Shown: positions 44,715 to 54,241, numbered from the stretch's first letter. The stretch: DNA of 58,671 bases from Burkholderiales bacterium (GCA_026399835.1 JAPLQE010000027.1:1-58671); one strand, 5' to 3'. Notes: generated by a model from the sequence alone, not told the origin. Made by a program: numbers and translations.

Positions 44715-44836
44715 CGGTGCGCGCAGTGTGGCGTGCGGGAGGCACCCGGGCAAATGCACGGTCGGTGGCCCCGGCCCCGGATTCGAGCCCGCACCGCGAT
44801 TCACATCGCCCCTTTAGCGCGGCCAAGCGCCCGGTG

Positions 44837-45793
44837 TCAGCGGTCGTAGTACGCCCGGTACCACGCCACGAACCGACTCACGCCCTCGCGAACGTCCGTC
44901 TGCGGCCTGAATCCGATCAATGCCGTCAGCGCCGACACATCGGCGAAGGTCGCCGGCACGTCGCCGGGCTGCATCGGCAGCAAGCGCTTCGTCGCCTTCA
45001 CCTGCAGCGCGTCCTCGATCGCGGCGATGAAGTCCAGCAGCGGCACCGGGTCCGCGTTGCCGATGTTCAGGACGCGATACGGCGATGGCACACGATCGAG
45101 CACCCGTCGCACGCCCTCCACGATGTCGTCCACATACGTGAAGTCGCGCTTCATGTCGCCGTGGTTGAAGACGTCGATGGGACGCCCCGAGAGGATCGCG
45201 TCGACGAACAGGAAGGCCGCCATGTCCGGCCGGCCCCACGGGCCATACACCGTGAAGAAGCGCAACCCCGTCGTCGGCAGCCCGTAGAGATGGCTGTACG
45301 AATGGGCCATCAGCTCGTTGGCCTTCTTGGTGGCGGCGTACAGGCTCACCGGATGGTCGACCGGGTCGGCTTCCGAGAACGGCATCTTCGTGTTGCCGCC
45401 GTACACGCTCGATGACGAGGCATAGACCAGATGCCGCACGCGCGTGTTCCGGCATCCCTCGAGCACGTTGACGAACCCGACGAGGTTCGAGTGCGCGTAG
45501 GCGTGCGGGTTCTTCAGGGAATGGCGCACGCCGGCCTGAGCGGCCAGGTGCACCACCCGATCGAACCCGCCGGTCTCGAACAGCGCCGCCGTCGCGGCCC
45601 GGTCCGCGACGTCGAGGTGCACGAAGGAGAACCCCTGCATGGGTCGCAGTCTGGCCAGGCGCGCGGCCTTGAGCGCCGGGTCGTAGTAGTCGTCGAGCGA
45701 ATCCACGCCGACGACCTCGCAGCCGTCGTCGAGCAGACGCTGCGCGACATGCATCCCGATGAATCCGGCCGCGCCGGTGACGAGGACCTTCAT
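44837..45793 (-). CDS. UDP-glucuronate 4-epimerase (SDR family)
   Basis: A 318-residue extended SDR. NAD-binding GAAGFIG (7-13), catalytic Ser in [11 protein letters not shown] and the Tyr152-x3-Lys156 pair ([10 protein letters not shown]). The segment [18 protein letters not shown] is characteristic of UDP-glucuronate epimerases that make UDP-galacturonate. It lies 13 bases after the UDP-glucose dehydrogenase gene, which makes its substrate, so the pair delivers UDP-GlcA and UDP-GalA for the acidic polysaccharide. Confidence 0.88.
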   Translation of the reverse strand: MKVLVTGAAGFIGMHVAQRLLDDGCEVVGVDSLDDYYDPALKAARLARLRPMQGFSFVHLDVADRAATAALFETGGFDRVVHLAAQAGVRHSLKNPHAYAHSNLVGFVNVLEGCRNTRVRHLVYASSSSVYGGNTKMPFSEADPVDHPVSLYAATKKANELMAHSYSHLYGLPTTGLRFFTVYGPWGRPDMAAFLFVDAILSGRPIDVFNHGDMKRDFTYVDDIVEGVRRVLDRVPSPYRVLNIGNADPVPLLDFIAAIEDALQVKATKRLLPMQPGDVPATFADVSALTALIGFRPQTDVREGVSRFVAWYRAYYDR

Positions 45794-45806
45794 GACGGTT
45801 CGCGCG

Positions 45807-47129
45807 TCAGCGCCGACCGATCGCGAGATACTCCAGCCCCGCTGCACGCGGCACGGCCGGCGGGTACATGTTGCGGCCGTCGACGATCACCGGATGCTTC
45901 AGCGCCGATCGGATCGCATCGAAGTCGGGGCTTCGGAACTCCTTCCACTCGGTGATGATCAGGAGTGCATCCGCACCCTCGAGCGCCTGCATCGGTCCGT
46001 CCGAGAACGACACGCCGGGCGACTTGCCGAGCAACCGTTGCGCTTCATGCATCGCCACCGGGTCATACGCACAGATGGTCGCGCCGCGTGACAGCAGGTC
46101 GGCGATCACCACTCGACTCGGCGCTTCGCGCATGTCATCGGTGTTCGGCTTGAACGACAGTCCCCAGAGCGCGAAGCGGCGCCCCGTCAGGTCCTCGCCG
46201 AAGCGCGCGACGACCTTCTCGGCCAGCACGTGCTTCTGCGCAGCGTTCGCCGCGTCGACCGCACTCAGCACGTGAAGCGCCCGGCCATGCTGCTGCGCGG
46301 TGTGCATCAGCGCCTTCACGTCCTTCGGGAAACACGACCCGCCGTAGCCCGCCCCCGAATAGAGGAAATCGTAGCCGATCCGAGGATCGGAGCCGATTCC
46401 CTGCCTCACCAGTTCGATGTCCGCGCCGAGCTGCTCCGCCAGCAGTGCGAGCTCGTTCATGAAGGAGATCCGCGTGGCGAGCATCGCGTTGGCCGCGTAC
46501 TTCGTCAGCTCGGCCGAGCGGACGTCCATCAGCACCAGTCGCTCGTGATTGCGCTGGAACGGCGAGTACAGCGCGCGCATGAGGAAGACAGCCTGCTCGT
46601 CGTCGGCCCCGACCACGATCCGGTCCGGACGCATGAAGTCCTCGACCGCCGCCCCCTCCTTGAGGAACTCCGGGTTCGACACGACCGCGTAGGGGACCTT
46701 CACCTCGCGCCGTCCGAGCTCGTCGGCGATCACGGACCTGACCCGGTCCGCCGTGCCCACCGGTACGGTCGACTTGTCGACCACGACCTTGTAGTCGGTC
46801 ATGTGGCGGCCGATGCCGCGGGCGGCCTCCAGCACATGCGTGATGTCTGCCGAGCCGTCTTCGTCGGGCGGCGTGCCCACCGCGATGAACTGGATGGTGC
46901 CGTGGTCCACCGCACGCTCGACATCCAGGGTGAACTTCATGCGCTTGGCTGCGACGTTCCGGCGGACCAGGTCCTTCAGACCGGGCTCCCAGATCGGGAT
47001 CTCCCCCTGCGAGAGCATCTCGATCTTGTGCGGATCGACATCCAGGCAGAGCACGTCATTGCCCATCTCGGCCAGGCAGGCGCCCGAGACCAGTCCCACG
47101 TAGCCGGTACCCACGACAGTCACTTTCAT
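45807..47129 (-). CDS. ugd: UDP-glucose 6-dehydrogenase
   Basis: A 440-residue enzyme that oxidises UDP-glucose twice with NAD to UDP-glucuronate. Rossmann motif [10 protein letters not shown] (7-16), [11 protein letters not shown], the active-site Cys266 in GGSCFPKD, and the C-terminal UDP-binding half ([18 protein letters not shown]). It starts the leftward pair with the epimerase. The 161-base gap to the VanZ-like gene is a divergent promoter region with TTGACG at 47161 but no clear -10. Confidence 0.95.
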   Translation of the reverse strand: MKVTVVGTGYVGLVSGACLAEMGNDVLCLDVDPHKIEMLSQGEIPIWEPGLKDLVRRNVAAKRMKFTLDVERAVDHGTIQFIAVGTPPDEDGSADITHVLEAARGIGRHMTDYKVVVDKSTVPVGTADRVRSVIADELGRREVKVPYAVVSNPEFLKEGAAVEDFMRPDRIVVGADDEQAVFLMRALYSPFQRNHERLVLMDVRSAELTKYAANAMLATRISFMNELALLAEQLGADIELVRQGIGSDPRIGYDFLYSGAGYGGSCFPKDVKALMHTAQQHGRALHVLSAVDAANAAQKHVLAEKVVARFGEDLTGRRFALWGLSFKPNTDDMREAPSRVVIADLLSRGATICAYDPVAMHEAQRLLGKSPGVSFSDGPMQALEGADALLIITEWKEFRSPDFDAIRSALKHPVIVDGRNMYPPAVPRAAGLEYLAIGRR

Positions 47130-47290
47130 GCCCCGATGGTACCGACGGCAGCATTTCAGTTTGACGTACGACCGGGCGATCCTCGTCGACCGAAGGCCGG
47201 CTCCCACCGCCGCATCCGACGGGAGGCAGCTCGGCCCTGCGCAGTACCTGCTAACCTGCCGCGTCCTCGTCGTTCCGATTTTCCCGTGCC

Positions 47291-47698
47291 ATGCCGCTGT
47301 TTCGCGCCGTCCTGTTTCCTCCCCGCTGGATGCGGATGCTGGCGCTGCTCGCCTTCGTGTTCGTGGCGGCCCACCTGTTCTGGCACGGGGCGCAGCCCTA
47401 TGCGGTCGGGCTGGTGTCGGCGCCCTGGGACAAGCTCGCGCACCTGACGCTCTACGGCGGCTTCGGCGGCACCGCGTGGGTCATGCTCGGGGGCGGGCGC
47501 CCTACGGCGGACGTCCTGGCGCCGATGGCCGCGATCATCGTCGGAGTGGCTGACGAGGTCGCGCAGTCGTTCAACCCGGGGCGCGTCGTCGGGCTGTGCG
47601 ACCTTGCCGCGGATGCGATCGGCGCCGTGCTGGTGGTCGCGACGCTCGCGCTGCTTCGCGAACGGGTCCGCGTTGCCGGGCTGCACCCGACACGCTGA
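47291..47698 (+). CDS. VanZ-like membrane protein
   Basis: A 135-residue protein with four hydrophobic segments and VanZ-family signatures: [15 protein letters not shown] and [20 protein letters not shown]. The family is of unclear biochemical function; members often neighbour exosortase and EPS genes. It lies alone between ugd (divergent) and the LuxR-type regulator. Confidence 0.8.
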   Translation: MPLFRAVLFPPRWMRMLALLAFVFVAAHLFWHGAQPYAVGLVSAPWDKLAHLTLYGGFGGTAWVMLGGGRPTADVLAPMAAIIVGVADEVAQSFNPGRVVGLCDLAADAIGAVLVVATLALLRERVRVAGLHPTR

Positions 47699-47798
47699 GC
47701 AGCCTTCGCAGGCGGGCACTGCCCGGACGACCCCTCTGCATGGCATCGCCTTCCAGTGCCGCCTAAATGAGATCGTTCAGCCGGGCTTCCGGCCGGTA

Positions 47799-47868
47799 TT
47801 GCAATTGCAACGGTTTGGGGACAGACGGCATACTCGAACGACGGTCGGTACTACCTGACGCCGACCGT
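47799..47868. promoter_or_regulatory. Palindromic operator candidates upstream of the first LuxR-type gene
   Basis: TTGCAATTGCAA (47799-47810) is a perfect 12-base palindrome. ACGGTCGG (47841-47848) and CCGACCGT (47861-47868) form an 8-base inverted repeat with a 12-base spacer. Both lie within about 100 bases of the regulator's start and sit in a patch of lower GC, so one or both are plausible binding sites. Confidence 0.4.
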
Positions 47869-47900
47869 ACGGCCTCTCTACCTCGCTGGCTCTGGACATC

Positions 47901-48656
47901 ATGCTCTCTAGTACGCGCCCGGCTTCCGCCGTGGCGCCGGCTGATGACGCCATTGCGTCTGCATCCGGTGCTCACCTCCTCGCCCTCGCGGTCGACACCC
48001 TCAAGCAGGGTCTGGTGCTGTTCGACGCGATCGGCCACGTGATCGGCGTCAATGCCGCCGCCCGGCGCTCCATCGAGCAGCGCAGCGAGATCGAGCTCGT
48101 CGCCTCGGCCGAGCCGCCGCACGACCGGATCCGCCTGCTGGTCAAGCGCAGCGCCACGCAGCTCGCACTCGAGCGGGCGCTGCGTGCCTGCCTCCTGCCG
48201 GCGGCCTCCGCCCTCCAGTCGCCCAGCCTGCGCGCCCTGGCGAGCCGGGATCCGCGGCCGGCCCAGGCGCTCATCCTCTCCTACGAAAGCGGCCAGCCCG
48301 GGCTGATCCTGCAGCTCTCGCCGATTGCCCCGCAGTCCATGCCGCAGAGCCCCGGGCCGCATGCCTGCGTGCTGGGCGTGCTCATCGATCGCAACTGCTC
48401 GCCGTCGCTCGAGCCGACCATGCTGCGCGACCTGTTCGGCCTGACCGATGCCGAAGCGCGCGTAGCCGAGGCCTACCTGAGGGTGGACACCGTCAAGGAA
48501 GTCGGCGTGATGCTGGGCGTCAGCGCCAACACCATCAAGACCCACCTGGCGGCGGTCTACCTGAAGACCGGCTGCACCCGGCAGGCTCAGCTCGTGCGGC
48601 TGCTGATGTCGCTGAGCGAGATCAGCGACGAGCCGGACGGCATGCCGGCCCGCTGA
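47901..48656 (+). CDS. LuxR-type HTH regulator with PAS-like sensor, first copy
   Basis: A 251-residue regulator. Residues about 28-70 look PAS-like (LKQGLVLFDAIGHVIGVNAA). The C-terminal LuxR helix-turn-helix (about 175-240) contains LTDAEARVAEAYLRVDTVKE and VSANTIKTHLAAVYLKTGCT, well conserved at the DNA-contact positions. No receiver domain is present, so it would respond to a ligand or partner rather than classical phosphorylation. A paralogue of similar length follows at 49636, on the other side of a PEP-CTERM gene. The ligand cannot be deduced. Confidence 0.8.
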   Translation: MLSSTRPASAVAPADDAIASASGAHLLALAVDTLKQGLVLFDAIGHVIGVNAAARRSIEQRSEIELVASAEPPHDRIRLLVKRSATQLALERALRACLLPAASALQSPSLRALASRDPRPAQALILSYESGQPGLILQLSPIAPQSMPQSPGPHACVLGVLIDRNCSPSLEPTMLRDLFGLTDAEARVAEAYLRVDTVKEVGVMLGVSANTIKTHLAAVYLKTGCTRQAQLVRLLMSLSEISDEPDGMPAR

Positions 48657-48774
48657 GCGTCCGGGCGCCCGCGCGACGGCAGGGAACAACCCGGACACGA
48701 GGCCGTCACCCGCTTGGATGGCGACATCCAGACCCGTTGGCGATACTATCCGCACGAAAATCCCCGAGCCGTAC

Positions 48775-49455
48775 ATGAAAATTCCTGCCCGAATCGCCGT
48801 TGCCTTCGCCCTCGGCACAGCCTCTGCCGCATCGTCGGCAGCGCTCCTGCTGAACGGGGACTTCGAGACGAACGTGCTCCCGGCTGGAGATACGGCTGCG
48901 TACAGCCACAACAGCACGGCCATCACCGGCTGGCAGGTGACCGGCACCAACGTGCAGCTGGTCGGCTCGGCCTACCTGGGGCTGAGCGGCAACGGTGGCC
49001 AGTGGGTCGACCTCACCGGCTGGAACGAGGGCTACTACAAGGGCCTGACATCCAACGCGTTTTCGACCGTCGTCGGCCAGCAGTACTCGCTGACCTTCGA
49101 CCTCGGTTCGATCCCCATGGCTCAATACGGGCCGGCCTCGGTCTCGGTCAGCGTGAACGGGGGCTACCTCGGTGATCGCACGAACGCGCCGACGCTCAGC
49201 GGTTCGTTCGCGGTCAACTGGGCCGCACAGAGCCTGACCTTCGTCGCCGACAGCGCGCTCACGCGCATCACCTTCATCGGCAGCGACAACATGCCCCCGT
49301 CCAGTTCGACGGTCATCGGCCTGGACAACGTCGCGGTCGCCGCGGTGCCGGAGCCGCACGAGTGGGCGATGATGCTGGCGGGCCTGGGTCTGGTGGGCTG
49401 GGTGGCTCGCCGCAAGAACGGGCAGGCCGGCGGAGCGGGGCTCGCCGCAGCCTGA
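48775..49455 (+). CDS. PEP-CTERM exported protein with DUF642-like domain
   Basis: A 226-residue secreted protein. Signal peptide 1 to about 22 (RIAVAFALGTASAASSA). Residues about 25-190 look like a DUF642/choice-of-anchor sugar-binding fold (LLLNGDFETNVLPAG, ITGWQVTGTNVQLVG, QYSLTFDLGS). The C terminus carries the exosortase sorting signal: VPEPHEWAMM, a membrane helix (about 198-210) and a basic RRK stop, then a 12-residue Gly/Ala tail that is longer than usual. Exosortase B (at 52.6 kb) is the likely processing enzyme, after which the protein joins the EPS. The ATG at 48775 gives the signal peptide; an in-frame ATG at 48718 does not. Confidence 0.88.
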   Translation: MKIPARIAVAFALGTASAASSAALLLNGDFETNVLPAGDTAAYSHNSTAITGWQVTGTNVQLVGSAYLGLSGNGGQWVDLTGWNEGYYKGLTSNAFSTVVGQQYSLTFDLGSIPMAQYGPASVSVSVNGGYLGDRTNAPTLSGSFAVNWAAQSLTFVADSALTRITFIGSDNMPPSSSTVIGLDNVAVAAVPEPHEWAMMLAGLGLVGWVARRKNGQAGGAGLAAA

Positions 49456-49478
49456 GACCGCGTTGCTGCACCGACAGG

Positions 49479-49499
49479 ACGCCCGCCTCGCGCGGGCGT
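49479..49499 (+). terminator. Terminator of the PEP-CTERM gene
   Basis: 8-bp stem ACGCCCGC / GCGGGCGT with a 5-base loop, followed by TGTTC, 23 bases beyond the stop. Confidence 0.7.
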
Positions 49500-49566
49500 T
49501 GTTCATTCTGCGGCGCCAGGGCCCGCCCGCAGCGCAATGGCACGAGGTCCCATTCCGATCGCGCAA

Positions 49567-49579
49567 GACGGTGACCGTC
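49567..49579. promoter_or_regulatory. Palindrome upstream of the second LuxR-type gene
   Basis: GACGGT-G-ACCGTC, a 13-base inverted repeat 57 bases before the start codon. The half-site ACGGT/ACCGT is shared with the inverted repeat ahead of the first LuxR-type gene. Confidence 0.35.
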
Positions 49580-49635
49580 ATCTCACCCGAGTCGATGGTG
49601 CAGGACACGGGCGCGGCTGAAATGATGACGGGACG

Positions 49636-50364
49636 ATGAGCCCCGTGCCAACCCCCACATCCCCCCCCCCGTTCGCCGCCACCGGGCAACGCGCCCGAGC
49701 CGCTGCGTCCGTGGCGAACGGCACGCTCGCAGCCGCGGCGAACGCCATTCCGCGAGGGCTTCTCGTCTTCGACTGCGACGCCCGTGTGCTCGCCCACAAT
49801 GCCGCCGCTGCCCGAATGCTCTGCCGCGGCGCTCCGTTGGCTCTGGTGCCCATGTTGGGCCGGCCCAATGGCGTGATGCGGCTCGCCGGCTCCAATGCCG
49901 CGCTGCAGGCCACCGTGGAGCAGGCCGTGCACGAGTGCGCGACGCCGTCCGGACCGCCGGTCTTCAGCATCGAATCGCCGAGCGCCGCCCGGTCGCTGCG
50001 GATCGACACTGCCGCCATCGGCCGGGGCATGGTGCTGCACCTTGTGCCGGTACGGCGCCCGATCCGTTCAGGCCGAACCGGCACCGACGAGTCGGCCGTG
50101 ATCGGCACGCTGATCGACGTCGGGCCCTGCGAGCGGCTCGAGGTCGCGCTGCTGACCCAGCTCTTCGACCTCAGCCCCTCGTCGGCCCGAGTGGCCGAAG
50201 CCTACCTGCGGCTGGACTCGGTGAAGGAGGCGGCCCGTCAGCTCGGCATCAGCGCCAACACCGTGAAGACGCACCTGGCCACGGTGTACGAACGCACCGG
50301 CTGCTCGCGACAGTCACAACTGGTGCGGCTGGTGATGTCGCTGCGGGCGGGCGCGGCGGGTTGA
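49636..50364 (+). CDS. LuxR-type HTH regulator with PAS-like sensor, second copy
   Basis: A 242-residue paralogue of the gene at 47901. An N-terminal PAS-like stretch (IPRGLLVFDCDARVLAHNAA), a variable middle, and a C-terminal HTH: LSPSSARVAEAYLRLDSVKE and ISANTVKTHLATVYERTGCS. The HTH halves of the two paralogues are nearly the same; the sensor halves differ, suggesting the same DNA target with different inputs. Converges with the H-NS-family gene, 15 bases apart. Confidence 0.8.
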   Translation: MSPVPTPTSPPPFAATGQRARAAASVANGTLAAAANAIPRGLLVFDCDARVLAHNAAAARMLCRGAPLALVPMLGRPNGVMRLAGSNAALQATVEQAVHECATPSGPPVFSIESPSAARSLRIDTAAIGRGMVLHLVPVRRPIRSGRTGTDESAVIGTLIDVGPCERLEVALLTQLFDLSPSSARVAEAYLRLDSVKEAARQLGISANTVKTHLATVYERTGCSRQSQLVRLVMSLRAGAAG

Positions 50365-50379
50365 GCCGGTCGACCCGCC

Positions 50380-50733
50380 TCAGCCGATCTTGAACTCGTC
50401 GCGGGTGCGGCCGGCGGCCTCGAGCGCCGCGAGCCACCTCGGGGTACGACCACGCCCCGTCCAGGTGTCGCCGGTCTCGCTATTGCGGTACTTGACCGGC
50501 ACCGGGGGACGTGCGGACTTCTCGCGCTTCGGCTTGCTCGCTGCGGCTCGAGCGGTCTTGGGAGAATCCGATGCCTGCAGATCGGCGAGCTCCACGCCGA
50601 GTTTGCGCATCAGCGCGCGCACCTCGGTGACCGCCTTGCGCTTGCGCGTCCCTTCGGTTTCCTCAAGCTTCTTGGCTTGGGTTTCGAGGCGGGCAATCTG
50701 TTGGCGGAGTTGGACTAGAGAGGATCTTGGCAT
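50380..50733 (-). CDS. H-NS-family nucleoid-associated protein
   Basis: A 117-residue protein. N-terminal coiled coil for oligomerisation (LRQQIARLETQAKKLEETEG), basic linker (SKPKREKSARPP), and C-terminal DNA-binding motif of betaproteobacterial H-NS (KYRNSETGDTWTGRGRTPRW). It silences AT-rich, often foreign DNA. It stands at the boundary of the lower-GC exosortase/EPS segment and is a natural candidate for repressing it. Confidence 0.9.
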   Translation of the reverse strand: MPRSSLVQLRQQIARLETQAKKLEETEGTRKRKAVTEVRALMRKLGVELADLQASDSPKTARAAASKPKREKSARPPVPVKYRNSETGDTWTGRGRTPRWLAALEAAGRTRDEFKIG

Positions 50734-51388
50734 GGGGACTCTGTAGTTTCAGTCTAACCCCGTAACTATATCGGGACGAGCACGCATACGTGTCTCGATT
50801 ACTCCGACCAGATAACCGTATTGCCTGAAATACCACGAAGACCAGCGCTCAGCCGGCGAGTTGAATTCACGCATCCGACCCAGCGCACAGGCTCGGAAGT
50901 GTCCGCGTTCCTGAAAAGCCCGTACCTCGGAGCCTGCGCCGTAGACTGACCGCATGAGGTGACGATTGTGCGTTCTCGGTGCGGGCTTCGCGCACCCTGG
51001 CCAGCGGCGGGCCTGCGAACCATGACCGTCTCGTATACGAGGGTGATGCGGGAACCTGTCGAATTTCGTACAGTGCAACGCGATGTCAAAACAGCGCCTG
51101 AGCGACCGGTTTCCTGCGCTTCGATTCGTGGGCTCGCTTTCGCCACCTTTCCGGGGACTGTTGCAGGGTCGACGCCGACGGATGAGCCGGCCTGTGATGC
51201 GGCACCACTGCGCGACGCGGCGTGCGCCTTGATGAAGCCGCAATTGCAGGATTCGAAGTGCCGACCAACCCAGGTAGCACGACCCCGGGCGACGGCGTCC
51301 CACGTCGCCACGTACAATCTGTCGACCTCTAGCCCAAGTGGCAGCGCCGCATCCGATCGCCCGGCGAGTGAACCGAGTTGACTCATTC
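50734..51388. other. 655-bp intergenic region ahead of the exosortase/EPS segment
   Basis: I find no convincing gene. The sequence is clearly lower in GC than the average for the window and irregular, with short open frames on both strands that have no family features. It must hold the promoters of the H-NS gene (reverse strand; TATAGT complement at 50765-50770 could be a -10) and of the operon starting at 51389. Confidence 0.5.
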
Positions 51389-52573
51389 ATGCTGAATCGC
51401 CGCAGGATCAGGATCCTGGGCATCCGCGGCCTCCCTGCTCGGCACGGCGGTTTCGAGACGTTTACCGAACGTCTCGCACCGTACTTGGTCGAACGCGGAT
51501 GGGAGGTGACCGTCTATTGCCAGGAAGAGTCGAGAGGCCCCATCCGGACCGACTCCTGGCTCGGAGTGCGCCGGGTGATCATCCCATCTGGCCCCGACAC
51601 GCCCCTGTCGACCATCCGATTTGACCTGGCATCGATACGGCATGCCGCACGACACGACGACCTCTGCCTCACGCTCGGGTACAACACCGCGATCCTGACC
51701 GTACTGCTGCGAGGACGGGGAATCCACAACATCCTGAACATGGACGGTGTGGAGTGGAAACGCTCCAAATGGTCTTTTCCTGCCAAGGCATGGTTCTACA
51801 TCAACGATTGGGCAGGTTGCCTGCTGAGCAGCCACCTGATCGCGGACAACCCTCACATCAAGACACTTGTTCAGCGGCGCACCACTGCCAGCCGCGTCAG
51901 CTGCATTCCCTATGGGACAGACATTCTCGGTGACGTATCCATGGCACCACTGACTGAACTCGGTCTCGTGCCAAGCACATATTTCACGGTGATCGCACGG
52001 CCCGAACCCGAGAACTCGCTGCTGCAACTTGTATCGGCCTTCTCCCGTCGTCGGCGCGGCGCGCAGCTCGCGGTCCTCGGCAAACTGCTGCCCGATAACC
52101 CATACCACGAAGCCGTGAGGCGGGCCGCGAGCGAGGAGGTCGTCTTTCTCGGCGAGATTTATGATCACCACGTCCTGGCGTCGCTCCGAAAGCACTGCAT
52201 CGGCTACCTCCACGGACATCAGGTCGGGGGCACCAACCCCTCGTTGCTGGAAGCGATGGGGGCCGGCAACGCCGTGCTCGCTCACGACAACAAGTTCAAC
52301 CGATGGGTCGTTGCAGATGGCGCCCTGTATTTCGGCACCGAGGCCGAGGCCGACGATGCGATAAGTCGACTCATCGTCGATACGGCCCTCCGTGACCGAC
52401 TTGCTCGATCCTCACTCGATCGAGCCGCCGAGGCCTTTTCCTGGGAATCCGTACTCGAACAGTATCGAGTGTTGCTTACCCGCTGGGCCCGGCCCGTACA
52501 GCGCGACGAATTCAGGCCGACAACGTCCATCCGCAAAGAAATCGAACAGGTCCGGATCGACAAGTCGCGATAG
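51389..52573 (+). CDS. Glycosyltransferase with DUF1972 N-terminal domain (rhamnosyltransferase type)
   Basis: A 394-residue GT-B enzyme. The DUF1972 start is clear (ILGIRGLPARHGGFETFTER, VEWKRSKWS, ADNPHIKTL), and the donor half has GYLHGHQVGGTNPSLLEAMG. Relatives transfer rhamnose or similar sugars in EPS loci. The ATG at 51389 (MLNRRRIRIL) begins the domain; an ATG at 51338 would add 17 residues of non-family sequence. First gene of the lower-GC segment. Wobble bases are visibly less G/C than in the 10-23 kb genes. Confidence 0.87.
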   Translation: MLNRRRIRILGIRGLPARHGGFETFTERLAPYLVERGWEVTVYCQEESRGPIRTDSWLGVRRVIIPSGPDTPLSTIRFDLASIRHAARHDDLCLTLGYNTAILTVLLRGRGIHNILNMDGVEWKRSKWSFPAKAWFYINDWAGCLLSSHLIADNPHIKTLVQRRTTASRVSCIPYGTDILGDVSMAPLTELGLVPSTYFTVIARPEPENSLLQLVSAFSRRRRGAQLAVLGKLLPDNPYHEAVRRAASEEVVFLGEIYDHHVLASLRKHCIGYLHGHQVGGTNPSLLEAMGAGNAVLAHDNKFNRWVVADGALYFGTEAEADDAISRLIVDTALRDRLARSSLDRAAEAFSWESVLEQYRVLLTRWARPVQRDEFRPTTSIRKEIEQVRIDKSR

Positions 52574-52606
52574 ATCGCGAACGAACCGCCACTCGTGGGC
52601 TATCCG

Positions 52607-53512
52607 ATGCACAGCTCCATGAATGCATCCTCCCGATCGCCTTCCGGCAATCGTCCGTCGATCCGCGCGGTCGAGTCCCTGATGCTCGTGATCGGACTGG
52701 TCGCCATGTACTCGTTCACGCTGGTCGATCTGGCGCGGACCACGTGGAGCACTCCGGAGCAGGGGCACGGGCCGATCGTCCTCGGCGTTTCGGCATGGCT
52801 CGCTGCACGGAAGTGGGCGTACCTGAAGGCACTGCCACCTGCGGATACATCCTGGACGGGAGTCGCCCTCGTCACGGCTGGATGCATCACGTACTTCCTG
52901 GGACGCGCACTGAACGTTCAGTTCCTCGAGGTGGGATCAGTCCCGATTGTCCTGGCAGGTACCCTGCTCTTCTGGCGCGGGCCCAAAGGGCTCAAGGGCG
53001 CATGGTTTCCGGTCTTCTTTCTTCTCTTCATGGTTCCGTTGCCGGGAGCGATCGTCGATGCACTGACGATGCCGATGAAGCTGGCAGTGTCGTGGGTGGT
53101 CGAGACCGTCCTGTATGCGGCGGATTATCCGATCGCCCGGAACGGCGTCATTCTCCAGGTCGGCCAATACCAGCTGCTGGTGGCAGATGTATGCGCAGGA
53201 CTCCAAACCCTGTTCACGCTCGAGGCGATGGGTCTGTTGTACCTGAATCTGGTTTCGCATTCGTCAGCGCTGCGCACGACGCTCCTTGCGATCCTGATCG
53301 TTCCGATCGCATTCGCTGCCAATGTGATTCGCGTGATCATCCTCCTCCTGGTCACGTTCTATTTCGGTGACGAAGCCGGGCAAGGATTCATCCACGGCTT
53401 TGCCGGGATCGTGCTGTTCACTTCAGCCTTGGCCTTGACGATCTTCGTCGACCACATCATCCGAGCGCTCATCCCGGCCCGCTCGCACCAGCGGCCGGAA
53501 CCCGGTGTCTGA
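52607..53512 (+). CDS. xrtB: Exosortase B
   Basis: A 301-residue polytopic membrane transpeptidase-like protein. The predicted catalytic residues of the family are present: Cys196 (LVADVCAGLQTL), Arg242 (ANVIRVIILLL) and His263 (GFIHGFAG). About eight helices are visible. Exosortases cut PEP-CTERM proteins near PEP and probably attach or release them at the cell surface. Adjacent EpsI marks this as the B type (Methylobacillus EPS-operon type). ATG 52607 is used; GTG 52595 (four residues longer) or ATG 52619 are alternatives. It overlaps the next gene. Confidence 0.9.
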   Translation: MHSSMNASSRSPSGNRPSIRAVESLMLVIGLVAMYSFTLVDLARTTWSTPEQGHGPIVLGVSAWLAARKWAYLKALPPADTSWTGVALVTAGCITYFLGRALNVQFLEVGSVPIVLAGTLLFWRGPKGLKGAWFPVFFLLFMVPLPGAIVDALTMPMKLAVSWVVETVLYAADYPIARNGVILQVGQYQLLVADVCAGLQTLFTLEAMGLLYLNLVSHSSALRTTLLAILIVPIAFAANVIRVIILLLVTFYFGDEAGQGFIHGFAGIVLFTSALALTIFVDHIIRALIPARSHQRPEPGV

Positions 53513-54224
53513 AGCGCACGCATCCGTTCGACGCCGGACCCTCATGACCGCGGGCCTCTTCGGCGTCATGGTCGTCGCGTCCGCTGGCGCGAATCTGGTC
53601 AGACACGCTCTCGAAATCCAGGCAGTGCCGTCGACGCCGGCGCTCGAGCAACTGATTCCCGAAACCATTGCCAGATGGAGACGAATCGACGCCAGCTTCA
53701 CGAAGATCGTGGACCCGGTTCTCGACGGCGCGGTATCCAGCATCTATGCGGCAACACTGAGCCGTGTCTACAGACGCGACGACGGCAAGCAGATCATGCT
53801 GTCGATTGCCTTCAGCCCGAGCCAGAACGCTGCCAGCCAGGTGCATCGACCGGAGGTCTGCTACGCCGCGCAGGGCTTCGAGGTGCGCGGCCTCACCAAG
53901 ACACACATCGCCCTGTCCCACGGCGGGCAATTGCCGACGATGCGCATGGTTGCCGTGGGTCCGCAGCGGAACGAACCGGTCACCTATTGGCTGCGCATCG
54001 GGGAGTCGGTCGTTCGAGGCAACGTCGAGCAAGGCCTCGCACGCGTCAGCTACGGACTCAAGGGCCAGGTCCCGGACGGACTGGTGTTCAGGGTATCCAG
54101 CGTTGACCTCGACAACGCCCATGCATTCGGCGTGCACGAAGACTTTGTCGGGGCTCTGCTCGAAAGCCTGCCGCGGAGCACCCGGCAGACTCTGATTGGC
54201 CAGTTTGCCGACGCGATCCAGTAA
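53505..54224 (+). CDS. epsI: EpsI, exosortase-associated protein
   Basis: A 239-residue protein with one N-terminal membrane anchor (about 14-32) and a periplasmic EpsI domain containing the conserved HRPEVCYAAQGFEV (Cys119) and the VTYWLRIG strand. EpsI proteins always accompany, or are fused to, this exosortase group and probably assist processing. The GTG at 53505 overlaps the xrtB stop by eight bases, so translation is coupled. Confidence 0.9.
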   Translation: MSEAHASVRRRTLMTAGLFGVMVVASAGANLVRHALEIQAVPSTPALEQLIPETIARWRRIDASFTKIVDPVLDGAVSSIYAATLSRVYRRDDGKQIMLSIAFSPSQNAASQVHRPEVCYAAQGFEVRGLTKTHIALSHGGQLPTMRMVAVGPQRNEPVTYWLRIGESVVRGNVEQGLARVSYGLKGQVPDGLVFRVSSVDLDNAHAFGVHEDFVGALLESLPRSTRQTLIGQFADAIQ

Positions 54225-54241
54225 GGGAACCGAGCGGCAGA

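Noticed and set aside
48657-48774. Sigma-54 promoter ahead of the PEP-CTERM gene
   Set aside because: PEP-CTERM genes are sometimes sigma-54 dependent, so I looked for GG-N10-GC with the wider consensus, and found no good match here or before epsE and the beta-helix gene.
50749-51423. Reverse-strand frame of 224 codons, with overlapping forward frame at 50959-51381
   Set aside because: Neither has a ribosome-binding site, family motif or codon use like the neighbours; treated as intergenic.
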